DNA of 64,000 bases from JBFHFS01 sp041583495 (GCA_041583495.1 JBFHFS010000015.1:1-64000); one strand, 5' to 3'. Positions 48,635 to 58,110 are shown, counted from the first letter of the stretch. A program made the numbers and translations. Notes: generated by a model from the letters alone, not told the origin.

Positions 48635-49564
48635 CTATTTAGTTGTTTGTTTTTTTTGATTTGTCAGCTCCTGGAGCCATTCGCTTAGATGGTCGGTCCA
48701 GATGAATGCCGGACTCTCTTTCCTGAATCCAAATCCATGTCCTCCTTCAGGGAGCAGGATTTGTTTAACCCGGACGTTGTTTTTTTTGAGGGCCTCGGTA
48801 TAACAAAGGGTGTTCCCGATATTCACCCCGGAGTCGTCGGTGGCATGCAGAATGAATGTGGGCGGGGTGGAAGGGGTGACCTGTTCTTCCAGAGAGAATG
48901 TTTCGATCATCGACTCGGTGGGGTTTTCGCCCAGCAATGCTTTTCTGGAACCTTTATGTGTCAAGCTGTCACGCATGGAGATCACCGGGTAAAGAAGGAT
49001 GGAAAAGTCTGGGCGAACCTTTCGTCCCGACTGAACATAGGGTATCCTGGTGTCGAACAGTGTTGCGGCAGAGGCAGCCAGATGTCCTCCGGCCGAAAAA
49101 CCCATTACGCCAACGCAGTTGGGATCGGTCTTTAATTCTGTGGCTCTGTTCCTGATCAACAACAAGGACTGACGAACATCCGCCAACGGAATAAAGGTGG
49201 CCTGCTCAAAAAGGGTCTCGTCGGGCAGCCGGTATTTTAGTACGCAGGCATTAAAACCCTGCGTGGCAAGCCATTCAGCTACCTGTGTTCCTTCATGTTC
49301 GTAGGCCTCGACGCCGTAGCCACCCCCCGGACAGATGATGATTGCAGGGCACGTGCCGCCTTTCTCCGATGGAAACCACCACAACTCGGGGGTGGTGACT
49401 TTTGTGAGGATTTTGGCGTCGCTTCCAGATATGGTTCTTTGTTCCTCTGCCTGCACATTTTTATTTCCTGGAGGAACCGATTCCCATAACCGGATGGTTT
49501 GGTGTTGGGCTTTGATAGACATGATCGTTGTTAATAGACAGAGGCTGATGAGGAGTGCTTTCAT
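48635..49564 (-). CDS. secreted alpha/beta hydrolase (acetyl-esterase-like) within the his run
   Basis: A 309-residue protein with a signal peptide (cleavage after SIKA, residue 19). It has an alpha/beta-hydrolase fold with the oxyanion-hole HGG-like CPGGGY near residue 97, the nucleophile elbow GFSAGG near residue 165, an Asp in ATDDSG near residue 245 and a His in GGHGFG near residue 280. It resembles the BD-FAE/xylan-esterase group of exported esterases. It lies 150 bases after hisC and 81 before hisB, an odd location for a carbohydrate esterase. Confidence 0.88.
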   Translation of the reverse strand: MKALLISLCLLTTIMSIKAQHQTIRLWESVPPGNKNVQAEEQRTISGSDAKILTKVTTPELWWFPSEKGGTCPAIIICPGGGYGVEAYEHEGTQVAEWLATQGFNACVLKYRLPDETLFEQATFIPLADVRQSLLLIRNRATELKTDPNCVGVMGFSAGGHLAASAATLFDTRIPYVQSGRKVRPDFSILLYPVISMRDSLTHKGSRKALLGENPTESMIETFSLEEQVTPSTPPTFILHATDDSGVNIGNTLCYTEALKKNNVRVKQILLPEGGHGFGFRKESPAFIWTDHLSEWLQELTNQKKQTTK

Positions 49565-49714
49565 GAACTTTTGTGTTTTGTTTCCGGTGGGTCAGTTGGT
49601 GGCCTGGCTTAAAATGGCATTGAACCTAATTTAAGGGTGGTTTTGAGGTGCCAAATAAAAGGCCCTAAAAGTCTCTTTCGGGACAATACGCTTCGACCTT
49701 ATTTGCTCCACAAT

Positions 49715-50749
49715 TTAAGCAAAATTTTTCAGGGCCTTTATGAGGGTTTCATTTTCCTCCGGAGATCCAACGGTGATGCGCAGGCAGCCTTCGCAAAGTG
49801 TCACGCTGGAGCGATCTCTGACAATGATTTCCTGTTCAACCAGAAAGTGATAGATCTTTTTTGGATCCTCTACCTGGATTAACAGGAAATTGGCATCGGA
49901 GGGATGGATCTTTTTCGTGAAAGGGAGTTCGGCCAGGCGATCGGCCAGTATATTCCGTTCCGAGAGCAACTGGTTAACCCATTGCTGGGTTTGAGTAGGA
50001 TTCTCCAGCAGTTCCAGTGCTTTTTGCTGGGTGAGGATATTAACGTTGTAGGGGTATTTAATTTTATTTAGCACTTCTATTATGCGTGGGTGCGCAAAGG
50101 CCATACCCAGGCGAATGCCAGCCATTCCCCAGGCTTTAGAAAAAGTTTGCAGGATCACCAGTCGGGGGAAGGTACTCAGTTTGGGGAGCCAGCTTTTCTC
50201 GGGAGCGAAATCGATGTAGGCTTCATCGAGTACCACGATGCCCTGAAATTTGTCCAAAATGGTTTGGATGGCTTCCGGGGTGAAGCAATTGCCTGTGGGG
50301 TTATTGGGGGAGCACAAAAACAGCAGTTTTGTGTGTGAGTCGGCGGCCTTGATTAAGGCCTCTGCATTCAGTTGAAACGACTCGAACAACCTTACTTTTC
50401 GGACCTCCACGTTGTTTACCTCGGCAGCCACCTGGTACATGCCGTAGGTGGGAGAGATTGAAACGATATTGTCCTGGCCCGGTTCACAGAAGGCCCGGAT
50501 GATCAGGTCGATGGCTTCGTCGCTGCCATTGCCCAGGAAGATGGATTGGGGTCCAACGCCTTTGAGTGATGCTATTTTCGCCTTCAGTTGTCGCTGTTGA
50601 GGATCGGGATATCGGTTGTAGGGTTGGTTAAACGGATTCTCGTTGGCATCGAGAAATACGGCCGCATTACCGCTGTATTCGTCCCTTGCCGAAGAGTATG
50701 GCTTCAGTTTGAGAATGTTGGGGCGAAGTAATTGATCGATTGCTTGCAT
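49715..50749 (-). CDS. hisC: histidinol-phosphate aminotransferase
   Basis: PLP-dependent transaminase converting imidazole-acetol phosphate to histidinol phosphate. The 344-residue class I/II protein has the ANENPFNQPY substrate loop near residue 35, SPNNPTGN near residue 150, DEAYIDFA near residue 177 and the PLP lysine in TFSKAWGMAG near residue 208. It starts 28 bases after hisD. Confidence 0.96.
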   Translation of the reverse strand: MQAIDQLLRPNILKLKPYSSARDEYSGNAAVFLDANENPFNQPYNRYPDPQQRQLKAKIASLKGVGPQSIFLGNGSDEAIDLIIRAFCEPGQDNIVSISPTYGMYQVAAEVNNVEVRKVRLFESFQLNAEALIKAADSHTKLLFLCSPNNPTGNCFTPEAIQTILDKFQGIVVLDEAYIDFAPEKSWLPKLSTFPRLVILQTFSKAWGMAGIRLGMAFAHPRIIEVLNKIKYPYNVNILTQQKALELLENPTQTQQWVNQLLSERNILADRLAELPFTKKIHPSDANFLLIQVEDPKKIYHFLVEQEIIVRDRSSVTLCEGCLRITVGSPEENETLIKALKNFA

Positions 50750-50777
50750 TTTACAGGAATTGCTAAATGGGTTTAGT

Positions 50778-52064
50778 TTATAGGTTTAGGTTTTTTAGCC
50801 GAATGCTTACTGCTTCCTTGTGGGCGGTGAGTTGTTCCGCCTGGGCCATGATTTCGATTACAGGCCCTAATTTCTCAAGTCCTTTTTCAGAGATCTTTTG
50901 GAAGGTAATTTTTTTGCAGAAACTGTCGAGGCCAACGCCGCTGTAGGCCCTTGCGTAACCATAGGTTGGCAACGTATGGTTGGTGCCCGAAGCATAGTCG
51001 CCTGCGCTCTCGGGGGTGTAATGCCCCAGGAAAACGGAACCGGCATGTTGGATCTTCTCGGCCACCTCTTCAGGGTGTTTGGTCGACAGGATGAGGTGTT
51101 CCGGTGCGTATTGATTGGTGAAGTCGATCATCTCATCCATTGTCTCGAGGAGGATGAGCCTGCTCTTCCCGAGGGCTTTTTGGGCGGTTTCGGCCCTGGA
51201 GAGTGTTTTGATCTGTTGTTTTATCTCTTCTTGCACCTTTTCTATAAGGGATGGTGAGTTGGTCACCAATATCACCTGGCTGTCGGGGCCGTGCTCGGCC
51301 TGCGACAAAAGGTCGGCTGCCACAAACGCCGGGTGGGCGCTCTCGTCGGCCAGGACCTCCACTTCGGAGGGGCCTGCGGGCATATCAATAGCCAGACCAT
51401 CGAGGGTGACGAGTTGCTTGGCTTCGGTAACGAAACTATTGCCCGGCCCAAAAATTTTGTGGACGGCCGGAATGGATTCGGTGCCGTAGGCCATTGCCGC
51501 GATGGCTTGCGCGCCGCCCACCCTGAAGATCTTTGTGATGCCTGTGAGGTGGGCCGTGAAGAGGATGGCCGGGTGAATTTCTCCGTTTTTACCCGGGGGA
51601 GTGCAAAGAACAATCTCTTTGCATCCGGCAATCTTAGCAGGGATAGCCAGCATGAGTACCGTCGAGAAGAGGGGGGCCGATCCTCCCGGAATGTAGAGGC
51701 CTGTTTTTTCGATGGCGACATTTTTCTGCCAGCACACCACCCCTGGGGTGGTCTCAATTTTCCGGGGGGTCATTTGCTGGCTTTCATGAAACTTACGGAT
51801 GTTATCTCTGGCCACAATGATGGCTCCTTTAAGTTTGCTGTCAACCTGTTTGCAGCCCTCGATAATCTCGGCCTCACTTACCTGCAGGATATCGATCTGA
51901 ATGCCGTCGAATTGTTTGGTAAAGGCTTTGAGTGCCTGATCTCCCTGGCTTTTTACCGCCTCTAGGATAGGACGTACCTTTGCTCTTAAGGCTTCATGGT
52001 CGGTTAAAGGTCGGGCCTGAAGCGCAGCCCATTGATCTGGTGAGGGATGTTTGAATGTGTCCAT
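50778..52064 (-). CDS. hisD: histidinol dehydrogenase
   Basis: Last enzyme of the pathway, oxidising histidinol to histidine with NAD+ and Zn2+. The 428-residue protein has the YIPGGSAPLFSTVLML stretch near residue 125, the DMPAGPSEVEVLAD signature near residue 230, and SQAEHGPDSQ near residue 257 with zinc/catalytic ligands. It lies 196 bases after hisG, a larger gap than usual, in which nothing else was recognised. Confidence 0.97.
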   Translation of the reverse strand: MDTFKHPSPDQWAALQARPLTDHEALRAKVRPILEAVKSQGDQALKAFTKQFDGIQIDILQVSEAEIIEGCKQVDSKLKGAIIVARDNIRKFHESQQMTPRKIETTPGVVCWQKNVAIEKTGLYIPGGSAPLFSTVLMLAIPAKIAGCKEIVLCTPPGKNGEIHPAILFTAHLTGITKIFRVGGAQAIAAMAYGTESIPAVHKIFGPGNSFVTEAKQLVTLDGLAIDMPAGPSEVEVLADESAHPAFVAADLLSQAEHGPDSQVILVTNSPSLIEKVQEEIKQQIKTLSRAETAQKALGKSRLILLETMDEMIDFTNQYAPEHLILSTKHPEEVAEKIQHAGSVFLGHYTPESAGDYASGTNHTLPTYGYARAYSGVGLDSFCKKITFQKISEKGLEKLGPVIEIMAQAEQLTAHKEAVSIRLKNLNL

Positions 52065-52260
52065 CTGTTCCGTTTAGTTTCGATGTCCCGAAAAATGCAA
52101 TTGTGATGCCTGATATTCCGTTTGTAAGAGTCTGATTGGGCGGCCGGAAGATACCTAAGCGTTCGTTCGTCGGTTACAGGAAGAACGTTTAGAACCTTCT
52201 GGTGTTTCGTTCAGCTCTTTTTCAGGCCAAAATGAGCGTTAGGGTGCTCTGGAACCTATA

Positions 52261-53121
52261 TCAAAGAATCATCTTTTCGATGGGGATAATGAGTATTCCT
52301 TGTGCGCCATTTTCTTTGAGTTGTCCTATTACTTCCCAAAACTGCTCCTCTTTGATCACCGAATGCAACGAGCTCCAGCCCTCTTGTGCCAGTGGTAAAA
52401 CCGTGGGGCTTTTCATCCCGGGAAGCAGTTGGATAATTTGGTCTAATTTGTCGTTAGGGGCATTCAGCAGGATGTATTTGTTTGAGTTGGAGGCTTGCAC
52501 CGCATTGATTCTAAAAACAAGCTGATCCAGAATGGCCTGTTCTGTCGCCGAAAGATTTTCTTTGGCTACCAATACAGCCTGCGAGTCCATCACTTTTTCC
52601 ACCTCTTTAAGGTGATTGGCCACCAGGGTGCTGCCCGAACTGACAATGTCGAAGATGGCATCGGCTAAACCTATGCCGGGGGCAATTTCAACGGAGCCGG
52701 CAATCTCATGGATCTCGGCGTTGATGTTTTTCTTGTCGAAATATTTTTTTAGAATGTTGGGATAGGAGGTGGCAATTTTTTTGCCGGCGAACCACTTCAG
52801 TCCCGTATACTCTTCTCCTTTTGGGATGGCCAGGGAAAGACGGCATTGGCTGAATCCCAGCATCATAACCGTTTTCAGAGAAAAGTCCTTCTCCTCCAGC
52901 TCATTTTGTCCTACGATACCCAGGGTGGCCACCCCGTCGGCTACGGTTTGTGGGATGTCATCGTCACGTAGAAATAGCGCTTCGAGAGGGAACTTTTTGG
53001 CCGAAGCCACCAGACGTCCATTGCCCAGGTTGAATTTGATGCCGGCTTCTTTAAGCAGCGACATGCTGTCGTCGTATAAACGCCCTTTCTTCTGCAGGGC
53101 TACTCTTAATCTGGTTTCCAT
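52261..53121 (-). CDS. hisG: ATP phosphoribosyltransferase (long form)
   Basis: First and regulated step of histidine synthesis. The 286-residue protein is of the long HisG type with two catalytic domains (1-200; GRLYDDSMSLL start, GSTLVANHLKEV) and a C-terminal ACT-like regulatory domain (about 215-286), so it does not need HisZ. It is the first structural gene of the operon and lies directly downstream of the his leader/attenuator (53136-53250). Confidence 0.97.
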   Translation of the reverse strand: METRLRVALQKKGRLYDDSMSLLKEAGIKFNLGNGRLVASAKKFPLEALFLRDDDIPQTVADGVATLGIVGQNELEEKDFSLKTVMMLGFSQCRLSLAIPKGEEYTGLKWFAGKKIATSYPNILKKYFDKKNINAEIHEIAGSVEIAPGIGLADAIFDIVSSGSTLVANHLKEVEKVMDSQAVLVAKENLSATEQAILDQLVFRINAVQASNSNKYILLNAPNDKLDQIIQLLPGMKSPTVLPLAQEGWSSLHSVIKEEQFWEVIGQLKENGAQGILIIPIEKMIL

Positions 53122-53135
53122 AGTGTGTTGTTAAA

Positions 53136-53168
53136 AATGAAAAAAGGCTTACCAAACGGTAAGCCTTT
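53136..53168 (-). terminator. hisL: his attenuator terminator
   Basis: On the minus strand an 11-base-pair stem (53168-53158 with 53153-53143) with a four-base loop is followed by six T. It lies between the leader peptide and hisG, 15 bases before the hisG ATG. Its 5' arm can instead pair with a segment just after the leader stop (53190-53198), so termination is expected to be conditional. Confidence 0.85.
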
Positions 53169-53202
53169 ATGAATATATTATTACACAACAAGCCCACCTT
53201 CG

Positions 53203-53250
53203 TTAAACGAGGAAATGATGATGGGTGTGGTTGTTGGTTGTTAAAATCAT
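53203..53250 (-). CDS. hisL: his leader peptide, four His codons
   Basis: A 15-residue open frame on the minus strand, MILTTNNHTHHHFLV, with four histidines of which three are consecutive. It starts about 28 bases downstream of the predicted transcription start and ends 34 bases before the terminator stem. Ribosome stalling at the His codons when charged tRNA-His is scarce would free the antiterminator at 53190-53198. Stop and flanking bases also form a small hairpin (53206-53212 with 53197-53204) that overlaps the antiterminator, consistent with a protector role. Confidence 0.85.
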   Translation of the reverse strand: MILTTNNHTHHHFLV

Positions 53251-53283
53251 TGCAAAGAATGCTTTGTTGTTTTCAATTGAATG

Positions 53284-53314
53284 CAAAAATAGGGTGTTTT
53301 GTGGTTAATTCAAA
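53284..53314 (-). promoter_or_regulatory. promoter of the his operon
   Basis: Minus strand: TTTG at 53314-53311, exactly 19 bases, then TATTTTTG at 53291-53284. Both boxes fit the Bacteroidota promoter consensus. Transcription should start near 53278, 28 bases before the leader peptide ATG. Confidence 0.75.
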
Positions 53315-53388
53315 CTTTTGACAAAAAAACTTTGGCCCTTGTGCTGATATTTCAAAGGGTTCTGTTGAGTAAAGCGGGTTGAAAAGAC

Positions 53389-53396
53389 TATTTTTG
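53389..53396 (+). promoter_or_regulatory. candidate -7 box for pssA
   Basis: TATTTTTG matches TAnnTTTG, 19 bases before the ATG. A weaker GTTG lies 21 bases upstream (53364-53367). Confidence 0.5.
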
Positions 53397-53415
53397 CCAC
53401 ATAGACTATATTCTT

Positions 53416-54141
53416 ATGAAAGTTTTGAAGCATATCCCAAATACCCTGACGAGTCTTAATCTTTCTTTCGGTGCCATTGGTGTGTTGATGGCTTTTCAGG
53501 GGCGCCCCGACTTGACCGCTTATGCGGTTTTGATTGCGGCCTTTTTTGATTTTACCGATGGTTTTGCAGCCCGGATGTTGAAAGCCTACAGTGATATTGG
53601 GAAAGAGCTGGACTCACTGGCCGACCTGGTAAGTTTTGGGCTGGCACCGTCGGCCGCCTACATCAGCATCCTACATTTTTACTTTACGGGGGAATGGAAG
53701 ATCGATTTCTTTGCTCTTCCGGGTCTTTCACAACTCGTTCTCATCCTTCCCTTTGTTTTAGCGGTATTTTCAGCCTTAAGACTTGCCAAGTTTAATGTGG
53801 ATACGCGGCAAACGGAGAGTTTCTTGGGCTTAACCACCACCGCCACCGGGATGTTTTCGGTATCTCTTATATATATGGTCTTTACCCGTGGCGGAAGCTG
53901 GAACCTTATCGCCTCCCCTTATGTGGTGTTCCCCATGCTGATGGTGTTTTGTGCCTTGCTGGTAAGTGAGATTCCCATGTTTTCGTTGAAGTTCAAGAAT
54001 TTTAATTTTGGGGCCAACCTTCTTCGGTACATGCTTTTGGCCACGGGGCTGGTCTCCGTTTTGCTGTTGGGCGTAGGAGGTGTGGTGGTTACGATATTGG
54101 TTTATATCCTTTTTTCGCTGGCCCAATATTTAAAGGGGTAA
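53416..54141 (+). CDS. pssA: CDP-diacylglycerol--serine O-phosphatidyltransferase
   Basis: Makes phosphatidylserine, the precursor of phosphatidylethanolamine, in the membrane. The 241-residue protein has the CDP-alcohol phosphotransferase signature as DGFAAR, then GKELDSLAD, around residues 43-68, and about seven membrane segments. It is divergent from the his operon, whose promoter is about 100 bases away. No psd gene is adjacent. Confidence 0.95.
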   Translation: MKVLKHIPNTLTSLNLSFGAIGVLMAFQGRPDLTAYAVLIAAFFDFTDGFAARMLKAYSDIGKELDSLADLVSFGLAPSAAYISILHFYFTGEWKIDFFALPGLSQLVLILPFVLAVFSALRLAKFNVDTRQTESFLGLTTTATGMFSVSLIYMVFTRGGSWNLIASPYVVFPMLMVFCALLVSEIPMFSLKFKNFNFGANLLRYMLLATGLVSVLLLGVGGVVVTILVYILFSLAQYLKG

Positions 54142-54314
54142 ACTGGGCCATAGGCTGCACCTGGCCAATCCGGAGTAGGATCTGGCAGGTGTACGTAGCC
54201 TAATGCCGGGAACCAACACTAATGGGGTGTTGATGCGGGGCTCCTTTTGTGCCTTGAAGGGTTGGTTTCGTTTTTGTTCAAGAGGTATTCTTATGTTGGT
54301 TATCCTCCTGAATA

Positions 54315-55739
54315 TCAATTCAGATCATTGGTTCTCACCTCTTTCAATTTGTTTTTCAGACGGGTTTTAAAATCAGACACAATCGAACTGTAGCGGGGGT
54401 TGTCTGCCAGGTTGTTGTATTGCTTAGGATCGTATTCCATGTCGAAGAGTTCTATTCCCGCGCCGGCATCTTCGTCGTATTGGATGTAGGCCCATTTTTT
54501 TGTGCGCAACAAAAATGATTTTCCGCCCTGGGTTACAGAAAAAGCTTCCTCGCGGATGCTGTGATCGGGATGGTCGAGGGTTTTTACCAGACTTTTGCCT
54601 TGTAGATGGCTGGAGGTGGGTAGGGCTGCCAATTCGGCAACCGTTGGATATAAGTCCAGCAACTCTGCAAAAGAGTGACATACAGCGGGTTTCTTGCCCG
54701 GCACCTTGATGATCAGCGGCACCCTCACCGACTCTTCATGAAGGCTCACCTTCATCCAAAAGCGATGTTCCCCCAGGTGAAATCCATGGTCGGAGGTGAA
54801 AATGACAATGGTTTTGTCTTCCAGCCCCTCTTCTTGGAGGGCATTCAGAACTTTCCCCACCTGGGCATCCATATACGAGACCGAGGCATAGTAGGCGGCC
54901 ACGGCTTTCTTCTCTTGCTCCTCCGACATCTGACCATTGACGCTGGTCACATAGTTGATGCCTCGTGCCGGAATATCGTCCCAATCGTCTTCCACCTTTG
55001 GGGGTAACAATATTTGCTCGTAGGGGAAAGGTTCGAAGTACTCTTTGGGGGCCACAAAGGGAACATGTGGACGCACAAACCCAACGGCTAAAAAGAAGGG
55101 TTCGTGCTTATGCTGTCGAATCAGGCTGATGGCTTTTTGCGCTGTTTTGCCATCGGAATGTACCAGGTCGTCACCCTCGGCCTTTACTATGGTCATGACG
55201 TTTCCTCCTTGCCGGGGTTTTAAACCATAGGGATTGTTTTGTACCAGTTCGCTTTCGCCCTCGGCGGTCCACTCGGGTCCCTGACTGTTGTAGCGCTCGG
55301 TCCAGGAAGCCTCATCGTCGGTGCCGTCCGAGCCGTTTTCGATATCGATGGGAACGCCCATGTGATAAATTTTACTGACCCGGGCGGTGAACCAGCCATT
55401 GTCTTTGAACAGCTGAGACCATGATTTTCGGTTGGGGCCTACGTTTTCGCGACCACTCACATAGCCATAAGTACCCGTGGCGCTGGGGTAATAGCCAAAC
55501 ATTAAGGAAGCGCGCGAAGGGCCACATACAGGATACTGACTGTAGGCATGGGTGTATCGGATACCTTCGGATGCCAGACGGTCGATGTTTGGCGTGTGTC
55601 CCGCCGGGTTTTCGTAAGCCGATACCGCCGTGGTGGTCAGGTCGTCGGCGATGATGAACAACACATTGGGTTTTTCCGCTTTTTGAGCCCCCACATATAT
55701 AAAAGGTAAGAGGAACAGGAGCAAGGTTAGTTTTTTCAT
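54315..55739 (-). CDS. secreted sulfatase (iduronate-2-sulfatase-like)
   Basis: A type I sulfatase of 474 residues after a signal peptide (MKKLTLLLFLLPFIYVGAQ; start at 55739, since an upstream in-frame ATG at 55802 gives an unlikely N-terminus). The active-site CGPSR motif (near residue 73) supplies the cysteine for formylglycine; the metal ligands are in IIADD (near residue 30) and FTSDHGFHLGEH (near residue 305). It is translated after the beta-helix gene, separated by 67 bases, and would release sulfate from a polysaccharide. A maturase must be encoded elsewhere. Confidence 0.92.
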   Translation of the reverse strand: MKKLTLLLFLLPFIYVGAQKAEKPNVLFIIADDLTTTAVSAYENPAGHTPNIDRLASEGIRYTHAYSQYPVCGPSRASLMFGYYPSATGTYGYVSGRENVGPNRKSWSQLFKDNGWFTARVSKIYHMGVPIDIENGSDGTDDEASWTERYNSQGPEWTAEGESELVQNNPYGLKPRQGGNVMTIVKAEGDDLVHSDGKTAQKAISLIRQHKHEPFFLAVGFVRPHVPFVAPKEYFEPFPYEQILLPPKVEDDWDDIPARGINYVTSVNGQMSEEQEKKAVAAYYASVSYMDAQVGKVLNALQEEGLEDKTIVIFTSDHGFHLGEHRFWMKVSLHEESVRVPLIIKVPGKKPAVCHSFAELLDLYPTVAELAALPTSSHLQGKSLVKTLDHPDHSIREEAFSVTQGGKSFLLRTKKWAYIQYDEDAGAGIELFDMEYDPKQYNNLADNPRYSSIVSDFKTRLKNKLKEVRTNDLN

Positions 55740-55806
55740 GAGATAGGATGATAAAATGCTTGAAATAAAGATTTTCGGGGCGGACCACATTTTGTGGAAC
55801 ATTGGG

Positions 55807-57900
55807 CTATTTTTCTTTTCTGTTCTCTTTCACTGCCTCCTGGAATTCACGGATCATTGAAGCATCCGGTTGTGCCTGCTGCTTCCAGTCTTCATCGCCG
55901 TAAACACCGGCTTCGGAGGGATCGAAGGGGCTGAAGTTGATCTGACGGGCAATCCCGCTCTCCATCTGGAAGGTGCCTTGCTGACTATCGATACTTCCCG
56001 GATCAGCAATGATGCTTTGTTGGTCGTGTCCGGTTTGCTTTTTCCAGCTTTCGAAGTCAAGGCCGACAAAATCAAAGGGTTTTCCATCTTTAAACCAATA
56101 GCAGTTGTGGTTCATATTCACCCGGATGTTTTTCCATGCCCCCGCCAGCAATACCCCTTCGTTGCCCACTACAATATTGTTTTCGAAGGAGAAGGAGAGG
56201 TGATCTTCCACGCGCGTAGCCTGAATCTGGTATAAGTCGGCATAAGCAAAGATGTTGTTTCGGATAGTGTTTTCGCGTCCATAGTGTTGATGAAAGCCAC
56301 CGGTTTTGGTGTTGAAAACCAGATTGTTTTCCATGCGGATGTATGAGGAACCCTCGTCGGTATACAATCCCCAGCCACCATAGGAGAAGGCGTGGATGTC
56401 GTGTACCAGGTTGTGGCTTACTTCGGTGCCTTCGGATATGCCCAGGGTGTAAACGCCTGCCATATCACTGAGCAGTGCCCACCCAATATGATGGATGTGG
56501 TTGTAGGTGATTTTATTGTTCCTGGCAGGGCTGGGAGCATAACCCCAAATCCAACCCACCGAAACCCCCGTGTAGCGAAAGTCGGCAATGTCGTTATGGG
56601 TGATCTGGTTGTTTCCGCTTTGTCCGATCCAGACGCCTACGGCACTGGGGAAGTTATAGCCACCCGATTGTACAATGCAATTGTTGACTCGTATGTTACC
56701 CGTGTTGTCGAGTGAATCGGTCGGAACCACCTTGTCGCCAATGCGAATGCCCCCGGCACCCAGGTCAAACAGATGGCATTTGTCCATCACACAATCTGAG
56801 ACCCCCTTCCGGAACCAGATGCCGTGCTGACCAGTGTGTGCCATCTCACAATTTCGGAATTCTATGTTTTCTGCATAATCAATCATGATGGCTGCATCGA
56901 TGGTCGAAGCCGCCTGTGAAGGTTCAAAACCTTGCGCCGGCAGAACATAATTGCTGTACTGGAAGCTGATGCCCTCGAAGGAGAGGTTTCGAACCTTATG
57001 CCCGGGCCGGCCTTCGATGATGAGCCATTTTTCAGCCACAGGAACAAATATCCCTGGATTGGTTTGTCCCTCTTCAGGACGTGGAATGTATTTTATGGTT
57101 TCGTCGCGGCCCAGCCACTCACCCGGGCTGTCCAGTGCCTGGGGGTAATTCTCGAGAAAGAAACGGGTGTCTTTCCCCAGTTTGTTCCAGGGTTTCATGC
57201 CTGCGCCCCGGGTGAGGTAACCCCGTGGGGAGGTCCCTCTGCCGGAGAGATACCGGATGGTGTTGTCCCACTTAAAAAATGCATGGAATCGGGTTTTGTC
57301 TAACGTGCTGTCGGATAGGTTTTTTAGTTGTTGGTTGGCCTCCTCCGAAAGGATCAGGGTTTGAATGGCTTCTTCAGGGGCCCTGCCTTCTCCCCGCACC
57401 AAAACCTCTTCGTTTACCTCTTCAAACCTGAAGAATCCTTTATTTGGGGTTCTGGCCCGCTGGGCCCGCTGCCCATTTACATAAAGGTCCATTAAATCAT
57501 CTGTTCTGTTATATGAGGCAATAACCGTCCCGTCGGGTTGAAGCTTGCCTTTCAGTTGACGGGCCCCACTGATGATGGGTCTTTCACCGGGGGCCGCTTT
57601 CCACTCCACTTTTATGTCGCTGCCTCCATCTTGAAGCCCGGAGAAAAGGAGGGGCTGGTCGATAGGGTACACGCCGTCGTGCAGAATTACCTGGAGGGTT
57701 CCTTCCTGCAGATCGAGTGCTCTTTTTTGAACCTCCAATTGTGCCCGGGCAAGTGTCTTGAAGGGATGAGCGCGAGAGCCGGAGGCACTGTCGTCGCCGG
57801 TGGGGGATACATTTATTTCCAATTTAGACCCGCACGACATGAGGAGAGTTGCGATGAGTAATAGAATAAAAATCCTGGGATTGAGAAGAGGGTGTGTCAT
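55807..57900 (-). CDS. right-handed parallel beta-helix lipoprotein (GH141-like)
   Basis: A 697-residue lipoprotein (start at 57900; lipobox LLMSC), which begins after the signal with NVSPTGDDSASGSRAHPFKTLARAQ-type motif, typical of GH141 and related beta-helix glycosidases. Long repeats rich in Asn/Gly/Ile over residues 300-640, e.g. GIWFRKGVSDCVMDKC and GAGGIRIGD, form the helix. GH141 members include alpha-L-fucosidase and xylanase; the assignment to this family is by pattern and not certain. It is the first gene of a two-gene run with the sulfatase. Confidence 0.82.
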   Translation of the reverse strand: MTHPLLNPRIFILLLIATLLMSCGSKLEINVSPTGDDSASGSRAHPFKTLARAQLEVQKRALDLQEGTLQVILHDGVYPIDQPLLFSGLQDGGSDIKVEWKAAPGERPIISGARQLKGKLQPDGTVIASYNRTDDLMDLYVNGQRAQRARTPNKGFFRFEEVNEEVLVRGEGRAPEEAIQTLILSEEANQQLKNLSDSTLDKTRFHAFFKWDNTIRYLSGRGTSPRGYLTRGAGMKPWNKLGKDTRFFLENYPQALDSPGEWLGRDETIKYIPRPEEGQTNPGIFVPVAEKWLIIEGRPGHKVRNLSFEGISFQYSNYVLPAQGFEPSQAASTIDAAIMIDYAENIEFRNCEMAHTGQHGIWFRKGVSDCVMDKCHLFDLGAGGIRIGDKVVPTDSLDNTGNIRVNNCIVQSGGYNFPSAVGVWIGQSGNNQITHNDIADFRYTGVSVGWIWGYAPSPARNNKITYNHIHHIGWALLSDMAGVYTLGISEGTEVSHNLVHDIHAFSYGGWGLYTDEGSSYIRMENNLVFNTKTGGFHQHYGRENTIRNNIFAYADLYQIQATRVEDHLSFSFENNIVVGNEGVLLAGAWKNIRVNMNHNCYWFKDGKPFDFVGLDFESWKKQTGHDQQSIIADPGSIDSQQGTFQMESGIARQINFSPFDPSEAGVYGDEDWKQQAQPDASMIREFQEAVKENRKEK

Positions 57901-58110
57901 ATTACAGCATTTAATTGGACCTAAGGATTCAACAACAACGGGTTTGATTCCCGGCAGATGCATGAGTCGATACTAAATTCAATCTTTTATATGAAGAAGG
58001 TGCTAAGGACTAAGAGGCTAAGTTAATAAGATTTTTTTTTATGGCTTGTCTCAAGTTACAAGGCCGCCCCTTTTTTTTAAAGGGAGGAGGGGAAGAATAT
58101 CCGGATTCAA

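Noticed and set aside
52065..52260. 196-base gap between hisD and hisG, considered as site of a lost gene or RNA
   Set aside because: No open frame or convincing hairpin; only a weak eight-base inverted repeat with a long loop.
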